DNA from: Qipengyuania seohaensis
GTDB taxonomy: Bacteria > Pseudomonadota > Alphaproteobacteria > Sphingomonadales > Sphingomonadaceae
NCBI RefSeq assembly: GCF_002795865.1
Contig: NZ_CP024920.1
Coordinates: forward strand, 1,275,001-1,339,000
Length of the DNA stretch: 64,000 bases
Direction of reading: 5' to 3'
Under the pieces are notes generated by a model that did no database searches, was not told where the DNA came from, and saw nothing but the letters and a program-made list of their open reading frames with translations. Position 1 is the first letter of the stretch. Each line of letters opens with the position of its first letter. Both the position numbers and the translations under genes were made by a program. Below are positions 19,816 through 28,391 of the stretch, piece by piece.

Positions 19816-21764
19816 ACGCGATCTCCATGGCGACGCTGGGCCTCGCGCACCGGGCAGCGCAATGTCTCCCAAGCCTGTTCGTAGATCTTGGAAGACGGTC
19901 GTTTCCGCGCGGTGTCGATCGCTTAGAGACGAGCGGCTTTCTGCGTCCCGGCAAAGGCGCCGGTACGTACGTGTCGGACGAATTTTGTTCGGACGGCCTA
20001 CACTCCGCGCACCCTTCCTGTACCTTCCGGGCATCGGACGGTCGCACCTTCCGGCTCCTGCCGGCGAGCGGCGAGATCGCCGTGGAGCAATGCGGCGCAC
20101 TCGGAGATACAGCGACGAATGACCAGCCGGCAATCCAGGCCGCAATCGATTATGCCGAAGAGATCGGGGCACGCGCCGTGACCTTCGAAGCGTCACGATA
20201 CCGGGTGGACTGCCCGGTGCGCGTTGCGCCAGCAGGCGACACACGGGCGGAGGACGGGCACCCTCTCGTCATTCGCAAATCCCTTGCCCTGATCGGCAAG
20301 GCTTCCGAACGCTCGATCCTCGATTTCCGAGGCGTCGACGGCGCCGACCCGGAAACCGATTGGCAACTGGTGCCCACCGCCTCCGACGACCCCGCACTCG
20401 CTGTGTGGCGCGGTGGCGGAATTTTCCTGCAAGGGGATGCATCCGACCCGGGCCAAGGAGCTCGTGCCATTGGTCGCGTCGAACTCGATCGCTTGATCTT
20501 GCAGGGCAATCGCCAGCACACCGGCGCTTATGGCTGGCCGGCCGATCCGCTTTCCGGCGACGGTTGGGACATCACCGACAAGGCACTTTGGGCGCAGGAC
20601 TGCTATCTTGGCGAGATCGTCTGCCGCGACACGGACATGGTCGGCTGGAAGGGGGAGATTTTCTACCTCGGCGGTGCTCTCGACATGGCCGAGAAAGTCC
20701 TCCTCGAAAGATGCCGGTTCGCCACCACCAATGGCAGCGCTTTCAACCCGGGATGCAATGTAGAGGTAATCGCATCCGATTGCAGCTTCGGGGACTGCTT
20801 TCAGGCGCAGGAAGACGTCGGGAAATCGCGTGCGATCTACCGCAACTGCATATGGCACGATTGCGATCATATGGCCTTGGGTAGCGGTGCGACCGACGCA
20901 ATCGCATACAACATCCTCTGGCCAACGCGCGACATCCGGGAGGCCCCGCCCCTTACCCGGCTCGACCAGTGCGAGTTTCGGAACATCGGCTGGCTTCGCT
21001 TCTTCAGCTGGGTTGGCGGCACCATTCGTGCGGTGGACTCGCCGATAGGATTGCCCGGCTGGACCGGACAGGCCTTGCGCGATGTCGATCTGGTGATCGA
21101 AGCCGTGCTCGACCAGAAGCAATCGATCCACGCGCTCAGCATCGACGGGGTCGCATCCTTGACCGAGCAAGTAGCCGGAGCCCCTGCCGGGATCTATCAG
21201 TTGCCACCTGCCAACATTGCGATCACCCTCAGGCAACGCCGCACCCGCGAAGCGCAGCTGGCCGATCGGCAATGGCTGGGAGTGCACTGGAACGGCTATA
21301 TCGACCGCACGTGCGCGCTTCATGTCGAGGGCGAATTTGCAACTGGCCGCGTACCGAACGGCGGAGACGATCCGGTGTCGATGCCCCTAGTCACTTTTGA
21401 AAAAGCGACAGCTTCATCGAGCTATTGGGCACGCGGCTGGTACAGGCCTCCGACCTTCGGCGGATCCGGGGAAATCAAGGTGACATCACCGCTGATGTCC
21501 ATCGGTCTCGAAAACACCATCATCGCCGACATGGTCCTTTCGCGAAACCCTTCGGGAGGAGCGGAGTACGGTTACTCAGATGGGCAACGTGTACGCATCA
21601 CGAAAGATGTGGCGACGGGCTCGTTCCGCTTCGAAAAGGGTGCTTCGCCGTCCTACGCTGTCCCGGCCACGCGCATGCTCGTCGACGCCTACGACTGGAT
21701 CGAGTTCGTCTACAACCGCGAGCTTCAACGCTGGGAAGAGAGCGGGTTCTTCTCCGCTGCCTGA
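19812..21764 (+). CDS. Right-handed beta-helix (pectate-lyase-like / tail-spike-like) protein
   Basis: Protein of 650 residues. After an unusual N-terminus, residues about 45-95 (SGFLRPGKGAGTYVSD, FRASDGRTFRLLPASGEI) match the linker found ahead of the helix in phage tail-spike and related proteins, and ALGDTATNDQPAIQAAIDYA is the classic entry of the Pectate_lyase_3 superfamily. The middle region has repeated short strands (VELDRLILQGNR, VLLERCRFATTNGSAF, AIYRNCIWHDCDHMALG) as in a beta-helix. There is no signal peptide, so export by Sec is not expected. It may cut or bind a polysaccharide, perhaps that made by the neighbouring glycosyltransferases. A strong palindrome follows the stop. Confidence 0.82.
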   Translation: MNAISMATLGLAHRAAQCLPSLFVDLGRRSFPRGVDRLETSGFLRPGKGAGTYVSDEFCSDGLHSAHPSCTFRASDGRTFRLLPASGEIAVEQCGALGDTATNDQPAIQAAIDYAEEIGARAVTFEASRYRVDCPVRVAPAGDTRAEDGHPLVIRKSLALIGKASERSILDFRGVDGADPETDWQLVPTASDDPALAVWRGGGIFLQGDASDPGQGARAIGRVELDRLILQGNRQHTGAYGWPADPLSGDGWDITDKALWAQDCYLGEIVCRDTDMVGWKGEIFYLGGALDMAEKVLLERCRFATTNGSAFNPGCNVEVIASDCSFGDCFQAQEDVGKSRAIYRNCIWHDCDHMALGSGATDAIAYNILWPTRDIREAPPLTRLDQCEFRNIGWLRFFSWVGGTIRAVDSPIGLPGWTGQALRDVDLVIEAVLDQKQSIHALSIDGVASLTEQVAGAPAGIYQLPPANIAITLRQRRTREAQLADRQWLGVHWNGYIDRTCALHVEGEFATGRVPNGGDDPVSMPLVTFEKATASSSYWARGWYRPPTFGGSGEIKVTSPLMSIGLENTIIADMVLSRNPSGGAEYGYSDGQRVRITKDVATGSFRFEKGASPSYAVPATRMLVDAYDWIEFVYNRELQRWEESGFFSAA

Positions 21765-21779
21765 GAGTGTGCAGCTTCA

Positions 21780-21807
21780 GACGGAAGGGGATTAATTCCC
21801 TTCCGTC
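21780..21807 (+). terminator. 28-base near-perfect palindrome after the beta-helix gene
   Basis: GACGGAAGGG (21780-21789) pairs with CCCTTCCGTC (21798-21807), and the loop extends the pairing further with a single mismatch. It starts 16 bases after the stop codon at 21764. There is no T-run on either side, so it is either a Rho-assisted transcript end or an mRNA-stabilising hairpin. Confidence 0.6.
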
Positions 21808-21843
21808 CTTGCCCGTGGGGACGGCTTGGGGAATCACAGTCGC

Positions 21844-22398
21844 ATGGCGATTCTCTCCGACAAATGGATCCGCGACAAGGCAACCACGGAAGGCATGATC
21901 GAGCCCTTCGTCGAAAGCCAGAGGCGCGACGGCACAATCAGCTACGGCCTGTCTTCCTATGGCTACGACGCACGAGTGGCGGACGAGTTCAAGATCTTCA
22001 CGAATATCGACAGCGCGATCGTCGATCCGAAGGATTTTGCTGCCAACAGCTTCGTCGACAAGAAGACCGACTGCTGTATCATTCCGCCGAACAGTTTTGC
22101 CCTGGCGCGTACGGTCGAATATTTTCGCGTGCCTGAAGACGTGCTGGTGATCTGCCTCGGCAAGAGCACCTATGCGCGCTGCGGGATCATCGTGAACGTC
22201 ACTCCTCTCGAACCGGGCTGGGAAGGTCATGTGACGCTGGAGTTTTCCAACACCACCCCCTTGCCCGCCAAGATCTATGCCAATGAAGGCGCGTGCCAGT
22301 TCCTCTTCCTTAAGGGTAACGAGCGCTGCGAAACGAGCTATCGGGACCGGGCAGGCAAATACATGGGCCAGCGCGGCGTGACCCTTCCGCGGCTCTAG
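21844..22398 (+). CDS. dcd: dCTP deaminase
   Basis: Enzyme of 184 residues that converts dCTP to dUTP plus ammonia, feeding thymidylate synthesis. Motifs match the family: the N-terminal [23 protein letters not shown], the catalytic-site [20 protein letters not shown] and [20 protein letters not shown] with the conserved glutamate. Length equals that of typical Dcd. ATG at 21844 is preferred to an upstream in-frame GTG at 21826 because homologues begin MAILSD. Belongs with nucleotide metabolism genes elsewhere in the window (nrdA, nrdB, guaA). Confidence 0.96.
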   Translation: MAILSDKWIRDKATTEGMIEPFVESQRRDGTISYGLSSYGYDARVADEFKIFTNIDSAIVDPKDFAANSFVDKKTDCCIIPPNSFALARTVEYFRVPEDVLVICLGKSTYARCGIIVNVTPLEPGWEGHVTLEFSNTTPLPAKIYANEGACQFLFLKGNERCETSYRDRAGKYMGQRGVTLPRL

Positions 22399-22450
22399 CC
22401 GGGCGGCGCTGACGCTGCGTCTTTGACTCTGGCCTTCGCTCGGCCCACAT

Positions 22451-22468
22451 CTCCTCTTCAAAGAGGAG
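22451..22468 (+). promoter_or_regulatory. Hairpin that encloses a ribosome binding site
   Basis: CTCCTCTT (22451-22458) and AAGAGGAG (22461-22468) are perfect complements. The right arm is the ribosome binding site of the gene starting at 22475. In the RNA the site would be paired unless opened, which would lower or regulate translation. Confidence 0.5.
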
Positions 22469-22474
22469 AGTGAC

Positions 22475-23650
22475 ATGGCCGATCGCGAATTCGACATCAT
22501 CGTTTATGGGGCAACCGGGTATACCGGACGGCTCGTTGCAGAGCATTTCGTTCGCGAATACGGCGATCGCGACGATGCGCCTAAATGGGCAATGGCGGGC
22601 CGCAGTGAGGACAAGCTGACCGCGGTTCGCGAAGAGATCGGCGCACCGACAACCACTCCGATGATCGTGGCAGACGCCTCGGACCCCGCCAGCTTGGAAG
22701 CCATGTGCAAGCGGACGAAAGTCGTGCTCACCACAGTGGGACCCTACCAGCTTTATGGCGACGCCCTGGTCGAAGCCTGCGTCAAGACCGGCACGGATTA
22801 TGCGGATTTGTGCGGTGAGCCCGCATGGATGGCCGAACAGATTGCCAAGCACCACGAGGCAGCAAAGGCGAGCGGCGCGCGGATCTGTTTCTCGTCCGGC
22901 TTCGATTCCATCCCTTTCGATCTCGGCGTCCTCATGCTGCAGAAGGAAGCCAAGGCCGCTCATGGTTCGCCGGTACCGCGCGTGAAAGGACGTGTCCGCG
23001 CGATGCAAGGCACCTTTTCGGGGGGCACCGCAGCCAGCCTCGGTGCCACGATGAAGGCCGCAATGAAGAACCCCAAGGTGATCAACGTTCTGCGCGATCC
23101 CTTCGCGCTGACCCCCGGCTTCGACGGGCCTGACCAGCCTTCGGGCATGATCCCGCGCTACGAAGACGAGATCGGCAAGTGGGCGGCGCCTTTCGTCATG
23201 GCGCCGATCAACACCAAGAATGTCCACCGCACGAACTTCTTGCGCGGCCATCCGTACGGCGAAGACTTCCGCTACGACGAAATGGTGCTCACCAGCCCGG
23301 GCGATGCCGGGAAGGCAGCCGCCAACGCGATGGTCGAACTTGCCAAGAACCCGTTCGGGGCCAAGCCGCCCAAGCCGGGCGATGGGCCAACGGCGGAAGA
23401 GCGTGAGAACGGCTTTTACGACGTGCTGTTCGTCGGAGAATATCCTGATGGCAAGCGCATCAAATACGGTGTGAAGGGCAAATACGATCCGGGCTATGGT
23501 TCGACCAGCCGCATGCTCGGGGAGACCGGGATGGCCTTGCTCGAAAGCAAGGCCGAAGGCGGCGTTGGTACGCCGGGATCATTCCTTGGCGAGGATTTGG
23601 TGGAGCGGCTGCGTGAACATGCCGCCCTCACCTTTGCCCTAGAGGAGTAA
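22475..23650 (+). CDS. Saccharopine dehydrogenase-like / trans-acting enoyl reductase family protein
   Basis: NAD(P)-binding protein of 391 residues. The N-terminal Rossmann motif is IIVYGATGYTGRLVAEHFV (G-x-x-G-x-x-G), followed by AMAGRSEDKL and LTTVGPYQLYGDALVEAC, the pattern shared by saccharopine dehydrogenase-like proteins and mycobacterial trans-acting enoyl reductase. CFSSGFDSIPFDLGVL is a further family hallmark. The bacterial group is not true saccharopine dehydrogenase; a role in lipid or polyketide reduction is the usual guess. It sits alone after dcd with its ribosome site inside a hairpin, and converges on the TonB receptor gene with eight bases between. Confidence 0.85.
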   Translation: MADREFDIIVYGATGYTGRLVAEHFVREYGDRDDAPKWAMAGRSEDKLTAVREEIGAPTTTPMIVADASDPASLEAMCKRTKVVLTTVGPYQLYGDALVEACVKTGTDYADLCGEPAWMAEQIAKHHEAAKASGARICFSSGFDSIPFDLGVLMLQKEAKAAHGSPVPRVKGRVRAMQGTFSGGTAASLGATMKAAMKNPKVINVLRDPFALTPGFDGPDQPSGMIPRYEDEIGKWAAPFVMAPINTKNVHRTNFLRGHPYGEDFRYDEMVLTSPGDAGKAAANAMVELAKNPFGAKPPKPGDGPTAEERENGFYDVLFVGEYPDGKRIKYGVKGKYDPGYGSTSRMLGETGMALLESKAEGGVGTPGSFLGEDLVERLREHAALTFALEE

Positions 23651-23658
23651 TCCGGCGA

Positions 23659-25839
23659 TCAGTAGCTCAGTCTCAGGCTGGCACTGAAGTTGCGGCCCGC
23701 CATCGGCACGAAATCCTTCGTGAAGCTGGCGTGGCGGCGACCAGTTACATCAAAGATGTTCTCGGCTTTGACGATGACGCTGACGGATGGATTGGCAGCG
23801 ATCGGCCGCCACGTCGCAATGGCGTTCACGAAAGTGAATCCTTCGGTCGCGGTCTCGAAAGCGGCCACATCGTCCTGGCTATCGGCCCACTCTACTTCGC
23901 CGCGAAGGTCCAGTGAACCGGTCGACGCTTCGAGAGCGCCCATCAGGCTGAGGGGCGGAATGCGCGGCACGTTCGAACCGTCGGACAATTCGGCATCCAC
24001 GAATTCGCCGCGCAGATCGGCTGTCAGGGCAAGGTTGCCGGTATCCAGGAAACGCCAGATAACCTCGCCTTCGATACCTTGGTAGGTCGCATCCTGCTGA
24101 AGGTATTCGAACACCGGCAGATCGTCTTCCTCTTCGCCGGTTTCGGAAAGATAGATGTAGTCGTCGAACCAGTTCTTGAATGCGGCGATGCTGAACTCGA
24201 CATCGCCGAGCCTGCCTCGCGCGAAGATTTCCGCACCCCAGGCACGCTCCATGCCGAGGTCCACATCGCCGATCTCGAACTGCTGGGTCGCGATGTGCGG
24301 TCCGTTCGAAAAGAGTTCCTCGGCACTCGGCGCGCGTGCAACACGGGACAAGTTCACTCCGGCACGGAAAGCCTGCGGACCATCATACGCGAGGCCGACT
24401 GCGCCAGAGAATGCGTCGAAGTCGCGTTCCACTCCTAGCGGCACCGAATCGACATTGGTCTTTTCGTAGCGAAGTGCGCCTTCCAGCTGGATCGGGCCGT
24501 CGCCATATTCCTGCAGCGCGAACAGCGAGAGTTGTTCGGTGCGGTTCGGGGCGACATAAGCCTCTTCACCTTCGGCGAAGAAGTCGCGGAAATAATACTG
24601 CAGCCCGAGCGAACCGCGCCAGCGACCGTTCGGGTTCTGGATCAGCTCGGCGCGCGCTTCCATCCCCTGCACGTCGAAGACCGTGCCGACTTCATCACCC
24701 TCGAACTCGGTATGGGTGTAGTCGGAATAGCCCGCACGTATACGCAGGCGCTCGAACGCACCTTCGCCAAGTGCGATCTCGCTGCGGAGGTCGGCGCGGT
24801 ATTGGCGAAGGCCGATATTGACGGTCTCGGGACCTTCCTCCTCAAGCTCCGCCTCGCCGCCCTCTTCTTCTTCGCCATGGTGGTGTCCGGCACCGGGGCG
24901 GATCGGGACACCATAGAAAGTGTCGTAGATGCCGACCGATACGCCTAGGTGCGAATCGTCGCGAAAGAACGCAAAACCGCCGTTCGCGGTCCAGGTTTCG
25001 GTAGCACTATTGAAAAGCGTGCCGCTGGCCAATGCTGCTTCGCGGAGTTCCTCTGCCTCTTCGAACTCCCCTTCTTCCTGCTCCTCATCGGCCTCTTCGA
25101 GAAGCTCGGACCGGAGGCTGTCGGACAGGACAAAACCGGGGACGCTGAGGTCATTCGTCGTGCGATAGGACCCATCGACATGGGTTACGAAGCCGCCACC
25201 CAGCGGAACGTCGATCGATGCACCGGTTTCCCGCAGGTCGCTGGCCGTGTCCGCGCGCACGATGGCGTCAATATGAACTGCCTCGTTAGGAACCCGCCGC
25301 GGAATGCGCTTGTCGATCACGTTGACCGCCCCGCCGATCGCCTGGCTACCGTACAGAAGCACAGCCGGCCCCCGCAGCACCTCGATGCTTTCGGCAGTGA
25401 GAGGGTCGATCGATACAGCATGGTCGGCAGAGGTGTTGGAGACGTCGATCGCACCGATCCCGTCGACCAGCACCTTCACCCGCTCGCCGGAAAATCCGCG
25501 CAGGATCGGCCGCGATGCGCCCGGGGCAAAGCCGGTCGCGGTCACACCCGGCACCTTGGTCAGAACTTCGCCGAGCTGGCCATCGAGATTAGCATCGAGT
25601 GTCGCACCTTCGATCACGCTCGTACCTGCAAGCAGGTCGAACTGACGCAGACCCGCCGCCGTGACGATAATTACGCTGCGCGAATCCATGCGGCGGTCAT
25701 GGACATCGTCGATCACGTCCTCGGATTCCTCCGATGGTGTATCGGCATCCTGCGCAGCCGCCGGGGCTGCTGCCATCAGCGCCAGTGTGGAGAGCGAGGC
25801 GAAAAGAGCGCGCTTGGCGTTTTTGGTTTGATACAACAT
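23659..25839 (-). CDS. TonB-dependent outer-membrane receptor with His-rich loop (ZnuD-like)
   Basis: Receptor of 726 residues. A signal peptide (RALFASLSTLALMAAAPAAA then Q) is followed by a plug domain with VLTKVPGVTATGF, ILRGFSGERVKVLVDGIGAI and VLRGPAVLLYGSQAIGGAVN, then a 22-strand-type barrel ending in the aromatic terminus FSASLRLSY. Near residue 315 an external loop reads GAGHHHGEEEEGGEAELEEE, and another loop is very acidic (EEADEEQEEGEFEEAEE). His/acid loops are a feature of zinc receptors such as ZnuD, so zinc or another metal is the likely substrate, by inference. ATG at 25839 is chosen because it begins the signal peptide; longer frames run through the tRNA gene. Confidence 0.9.
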   Translation of the reverse strand: MLYQTKNAKRALFASLSTLALMAAAPAAAQDADTPSEESEDVIDDVHDRRMDSRSVIIVTAAGLRQFDLLAGTSVIEGATLDANLDGQLGEVLTKVPGVTATGFAPGASRPILRGFSGERVKVLVDGIGAIDVSNTSADHAVSIDPLTAESIEVLRGPAVLLYGSQAIGGAVNVIDKRIPRRVPNEAVHIDAIVRADTASDLRETGASIDVPLGGGFVTHVDGSYRTTNDLSVPGFVLSDSLRSELLEEADEEQEEGEFEEAEELREAALASGTLFNSATETWTANGGFAFFRDDSHLGVSVGIYDTFYGVPIRPGAGHHHGEEEEGGEAELEEEGPETVNIGLRQYRADLRSEIALGEGAFERLRIRAGYSDYTHTEFEGDEVGTVFDVQGMEARAELIQNPNGRWRGSLGLQYYFRDFFAEGEEAYVAPNRTEQLSLFALQEYGDGPIQLEGALRYEKTNVDSVPLGVERDFDAFSGAVGLAYDGPQAFRAGVNLSRVARAPSAEELFSNGPHIATQQFEIGDVDLGMERAWGAEIFARGRLGDVEFSIAAFKNWFDDYIYLSETGEEEDDLPVFEYLQQDATYQGIEGEVIWRFLDTGNLALTADLRGEFVDAELSDGSNVPRIPPLSLMGALEASTGSLDLRGEVEWADSQDDVAAFETATEGFTFVNAIATWRPIAANPSVSVIVKAENIFDVTGRRHASFTKDFVPMAGRNFSASLRLSY

Positions 25840-25952
25840 ATCGCGGCCAATAGCAGCCAAATCCGAGCATTCAAGCGTAATCCGCCGAATGTGCATACGG
25901 CACGACAAACGACACTGCTTTCGCAGGTCGAAGATCGGATTTTTCGGAGAAA

Positions 25953-26027
25953 TGGAGCGGGCGAGGCGATTCGAACGCCCGACCCCAACCTTGGCAAGGT
26001 TGTGCTCTACCCCTGAGCTACGCCCGC
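25953..26027 (-). tRNA. tRNA-Gly(GCC)
   Basis: On the minus strand the acceptor stem GCGGGCG (26027-26021) pairs with CGCCCGC, the D arm is GCTCAGGGGTAGAGC, the anticodon stem-loop is CAACCTTGCCAAGGTTG with anticodon GCC, and the T arm contains GTTCGAATC. Discriminator T and an encoded CCA (25955-25953) complete a 75-base gene. All arms pair cleanly. Confidence 0.97.
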
Positions 26028-26215
26028 TCACTGACGCTCTACCGAGCCGCTTGGCCCGGTGGGGAGGCGCGCAGTTAGCAACGCCGCATGAGTCCCGCAA
26101 GAGAAAAAATGCAGCTTTCTTGCCGCCCTTGTGCAGCGCCTCCCGGTACTTCACATTTGCGCGCGAAGGCCCACATGGGTGGCCTGACAGTTTATATCAT
26201 CGAAAGGCGGTACAC

Positions 26216-27148
26216 GTGGCGAGCATGGGGTTGAACATCGACGAGCAGAAGGCGGTCGAGCGTTTCAAGAAGGACGTGGTCGAACCTTCGATGACCAGCC
26301 TGGTGATCCTGGATTTCTACGCCGACTGGTGCGGCCCCTGCAAAGCCCTGGCACCCATGCTCGAAAAGGTCGCGGCGGAGTATGCCGACAAGGGCGTCGT
26401 CCTGAAGAAGATCGACGTCGACAAGGAACAGTTCATTGCCTCGCAATTCCAGGTTCAATCGATCCCCACCGTCTATGCCATGTTCCAGGGTCAGCCGGTC
26501 GCCGATCTTACCAATGCGCGCAGCGAATCGCAGCTGAAGCAGACGCTCGACCAGATCCTGGCGCAGGTGCCGGTCCAGGCCGGCGCTGCTGGCGACCCGC
26601 AAGCGCAGGCCGCTCAGCAGGTCGAACAGTTCGTGGCAATGGGCGAGCAGGTCCTGACCGAAGGCGATGCGCCGCGCGCTGCGGGCATTTTCGCGCAGGT
26701 GACCGAGATGGCTCCCGACAATGCTGAAGCGCACGCAGGCCTGATCCGCGCGCTGACCCAAGCCGACCAGATCGAAGAAGCGCAGAAAGTCCTCGATGCG
26801 GCGAAAGGCAATCCCGCCCTGGCCGAACATCCCGCGATCGAAGCCGCCGCAAGCGCCCTCGAGCTTGCCGGGAACAAGGTCGACGATAGCGAACTCGCCG
26901 GGTTGAAAGACAAGGCCGCAGCCAATCCCGCTGACATGGATGCACGCCTCGCCTATGCGGAAGCGGCTTTCGCGGCCGGGCATCGCGACGCCGCGGCCGA
27001 TGAATTGCTCGCGATGGTCGAAGCGGACCGGGAGTGGAACGAGGGCGCCGCACGCGCCAAGCTGGTCGAGATTTTCGGCGCGGTCGGGCTCGAAGATCCC
27101 TGGGTGGTCGATACGCGCCGCAAGCTTTCACGTCTCTTGTTCGGATAA
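26216..27148 (+). CDS. Thioredoxin-domain TPR protein (CnoX/YbbN-like co-chaperone)
   Basis: Protein of 310 residues. Residues about 10-115 form a thioredoxin fold with the active site DWCGPCKALAPM (Cys39, Cys42) and the cis-proline region QSIPTVYAMF. The rest is helical repeats (QVEQFVAMGEQVLTEGDAPR, AHAGLIRALTQADQIEEAQK) typical of CnoX, which protects proteins from overoxidation and hands them to chaperones. The CPC-type active site is intact, unlike E. coli CnoX, which lacks the second cysteine. GTG at 26216 is used, with AAGGCGG just upstream; ATG at 26225 is the alternative. Four bases separate it from the Lon-N gene. Confidence 0.88.
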   Translation: MASMGLNIDEQKAVERFKKDVVEPSMTSLVILDFYADWCGPCKALAPMLEKVAAEYADKGVVLKKIDVDKEQFIASQFQVQSIPTVYAMFQGQPVADLTNARSESQLKQTLDQILAQVPVQAGAAGDPQAQAAQQVEQFVAMGEQVLTEGDAPRAAGIFAQVTEMAPDNAEAHAGLIRALTQADQIEEAQKVLDAAKGNPALAEHPAIEAAASALELAGNKVDDSELAGLKDKAAANPADMDARLAYAEAAFAAGHRDAAADELLAMVEADREWNEGAARAKLVEIFGAVGLEDPWVVDTRRKLSRLLFG

Positions 27149-27152
27149 TTTA

Positions 27153-27764
27153 TTGGCCCGCAAACTCTCCATTTTCCCCCTGCCCGGTGCGATCCTGTTT
27201 CCCGGATTGCAGCTGCCGCTCCACATCTTCGAGCCGCGGTATCGCGACCTGGTCGGCAGCGCGTTGGCGAAGGACCGCCTCATCGCGATGATCCAGCCGC
27301 AAAAGTCGGGCGAGAACTCCCCGCTCTACGAGGTAGGGTGCCTGGGCCGCATCGGCGATGTCGAGGCGCTGGAGGATGGACGCTACAATATCGTACTGGA
27401 AGGCGAAGCCCGCTTCAGGGTGCTTCGCGAGCTCGACGTCACGACCGCATTCCGGCAGGTCGAGGCCGAATTGATCGAGGACCCGCAGAACGAAGTGCTG
27501 TCCAGCGTTGAACGCGCCGCCTTCGAATTCGAGGCCAAGCGTTTCGCCGTCATGCAGGGATATACCGTGGACTGGGATTCGGTCGAACGGCTGGATGACG
27601 AAACCCTGATCAACGGGGTCGCTCAGATCATTCCGTTCGATTCCGCGGCCAAGCAGGCCCTGCTCGAAGCGCCTAACCTTGCGGAGCGTTGCGAGCTCAT
27701 GATCCAGCTGATGCAGTTTTTCGCGCTGCGCGACGACGATGACGAGATCGTGACCCTGCAGTAG
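27153..27764 (+). CDS. LON peptidase substrate-binding (Lon-N) domain protein
   Basis: Protein of 203 residues that is essentially a free-standing Lon N-terminal domain: KLSIFPLPGAILFPGLQLPL, HIFEPRYRDLV, IGDVEALEDGRYNIVLEGEA and FRVLRELD. It lacks the AAA and protease parts of Lon. The start is TTG at 27153, four bases after the stop of the thioredoxin-TPR gene; no ATG exists ahead of the conserved region. Pairing with a CnoX-like protein is common in alphaproteobacteria and suggests a joint role in protein quality control, though the Lon-N protein itself has no proven activity. Confidence 0.87.
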   Translation: MARKLSIFPLPGAILFPGLQLPLHIFEPRYRDLVGSALAKDRLIAMIQPQKSGENSPLYEVGCLGRIGDVEALEDGRYNIVLEGEARFRVLRELDVTTAFRQVEAELIEDPQNEVLSSVERAAFEFEAKRFAVMQGYTVDWDSVERLDDETLINGVAQIIPFDSAAKQALLEAPNLAERCELMIQLMQFFALRDDDDEIVTLQ

Positions 27765-27767
27765 GCC

Positions 27768-28391
27768 TCAAAGGCCGAAACTGCCTTTCAAGCCGTCGAT
27801 CACATATTGCGCCGCGAGCGCTGCCAGAAGCACGCCGAGCAACCGTGTGATAACCGCTTCGACGCGGTCGCCGAAGAACTTCATCAGCGGGCCTGCCGCC
27901 ACCAGCGCGAGCATGGTGATGAACAGCACCGCGCCAAGTGCTCCTAGCACCACGAGCGATTGCTCCAGCCCCGTAGCCTCGTTCATCAGCAGCATGATCG
28001 CAGCGATCGCTCCCGGCCCGGCAAGCATCGGCATGGCCATGGGGAATACCGAGACGTCTTCGACCTCAGGTGTTGCAGCGACCTTTTGCGCGCGGTCTTC
28101 GCGGCGCTGGGTCCGTTTTTCGAACACCATCTCAAACGCGATCCAGAACAGCATGAAGCCGCCGGCGATTCGGAAGCTGTCGAGTTCGATGTGCAAAGCG
28201 CCCAGCAAGTCTTCGCCGAACAGGGCGAAGATAAGCAGGATGATGGCGGCGATGAAGCACGCGCGAATGGCCATATTGCGCCGCTGCGCCGCGGTCGCGC
28301 CCTTGGTCAGACCCGCATATATCGGCGCACAGCCGGGTGGGTCGATGACAACGAACAGCGTGATGAATGCCGAAACGAACAGCTGGGTCAT
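27768..28391 (-). CDS. MarC family integral membrane protein
   Basis: Membrane protein of 207 residues with about six spans. MTQLFVSAFITLFVVIDPPG, then FRIAGGFMLFWIAFEMVF and FPMAMPMLAGPGAIAAIMLL are characteristic of MarC/UPF0056. The family was once tied to antibiotic resistance, but that link is not supported and its function is unknown. Its ATG overlaps the stop of the lipoprotein gene (ATGA), placing it last in a run that begins at yggT. It converges on the Lon-N gene with three bases between the stops. Confidence 0.92.
   Translation of the reverse strand: MTQLFVSAFITLFVVIDPPGCAPIYAGLTKGATAAQRRNMAIRACFIAAIILLIFALFGEDLLGALHIELDSFRIAGGFMLFWIAFEMVFEKRTQRREDRAQKVAATPEVEDVSVFPMAMPMLAGPGAIAAIMLLMNEATGLEQSLVVLGALGAVLFITMLALVAAGPLMKFFGDRVEAVITRLLGVLLAALAAQYVIDGLKGSFGL

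Noticed and set aside
19384..21764. Prophage remnant
   Set aside because: No integrase, capsid, terminase or att repeats around the two genes; codon use is like the host.
25825..25845. GATA-TGTTG-TATC as a Zur operator at the TonB receptor start
   Set aside because: Arms of four bases only and it overlaps the start codon; too weak to claim.
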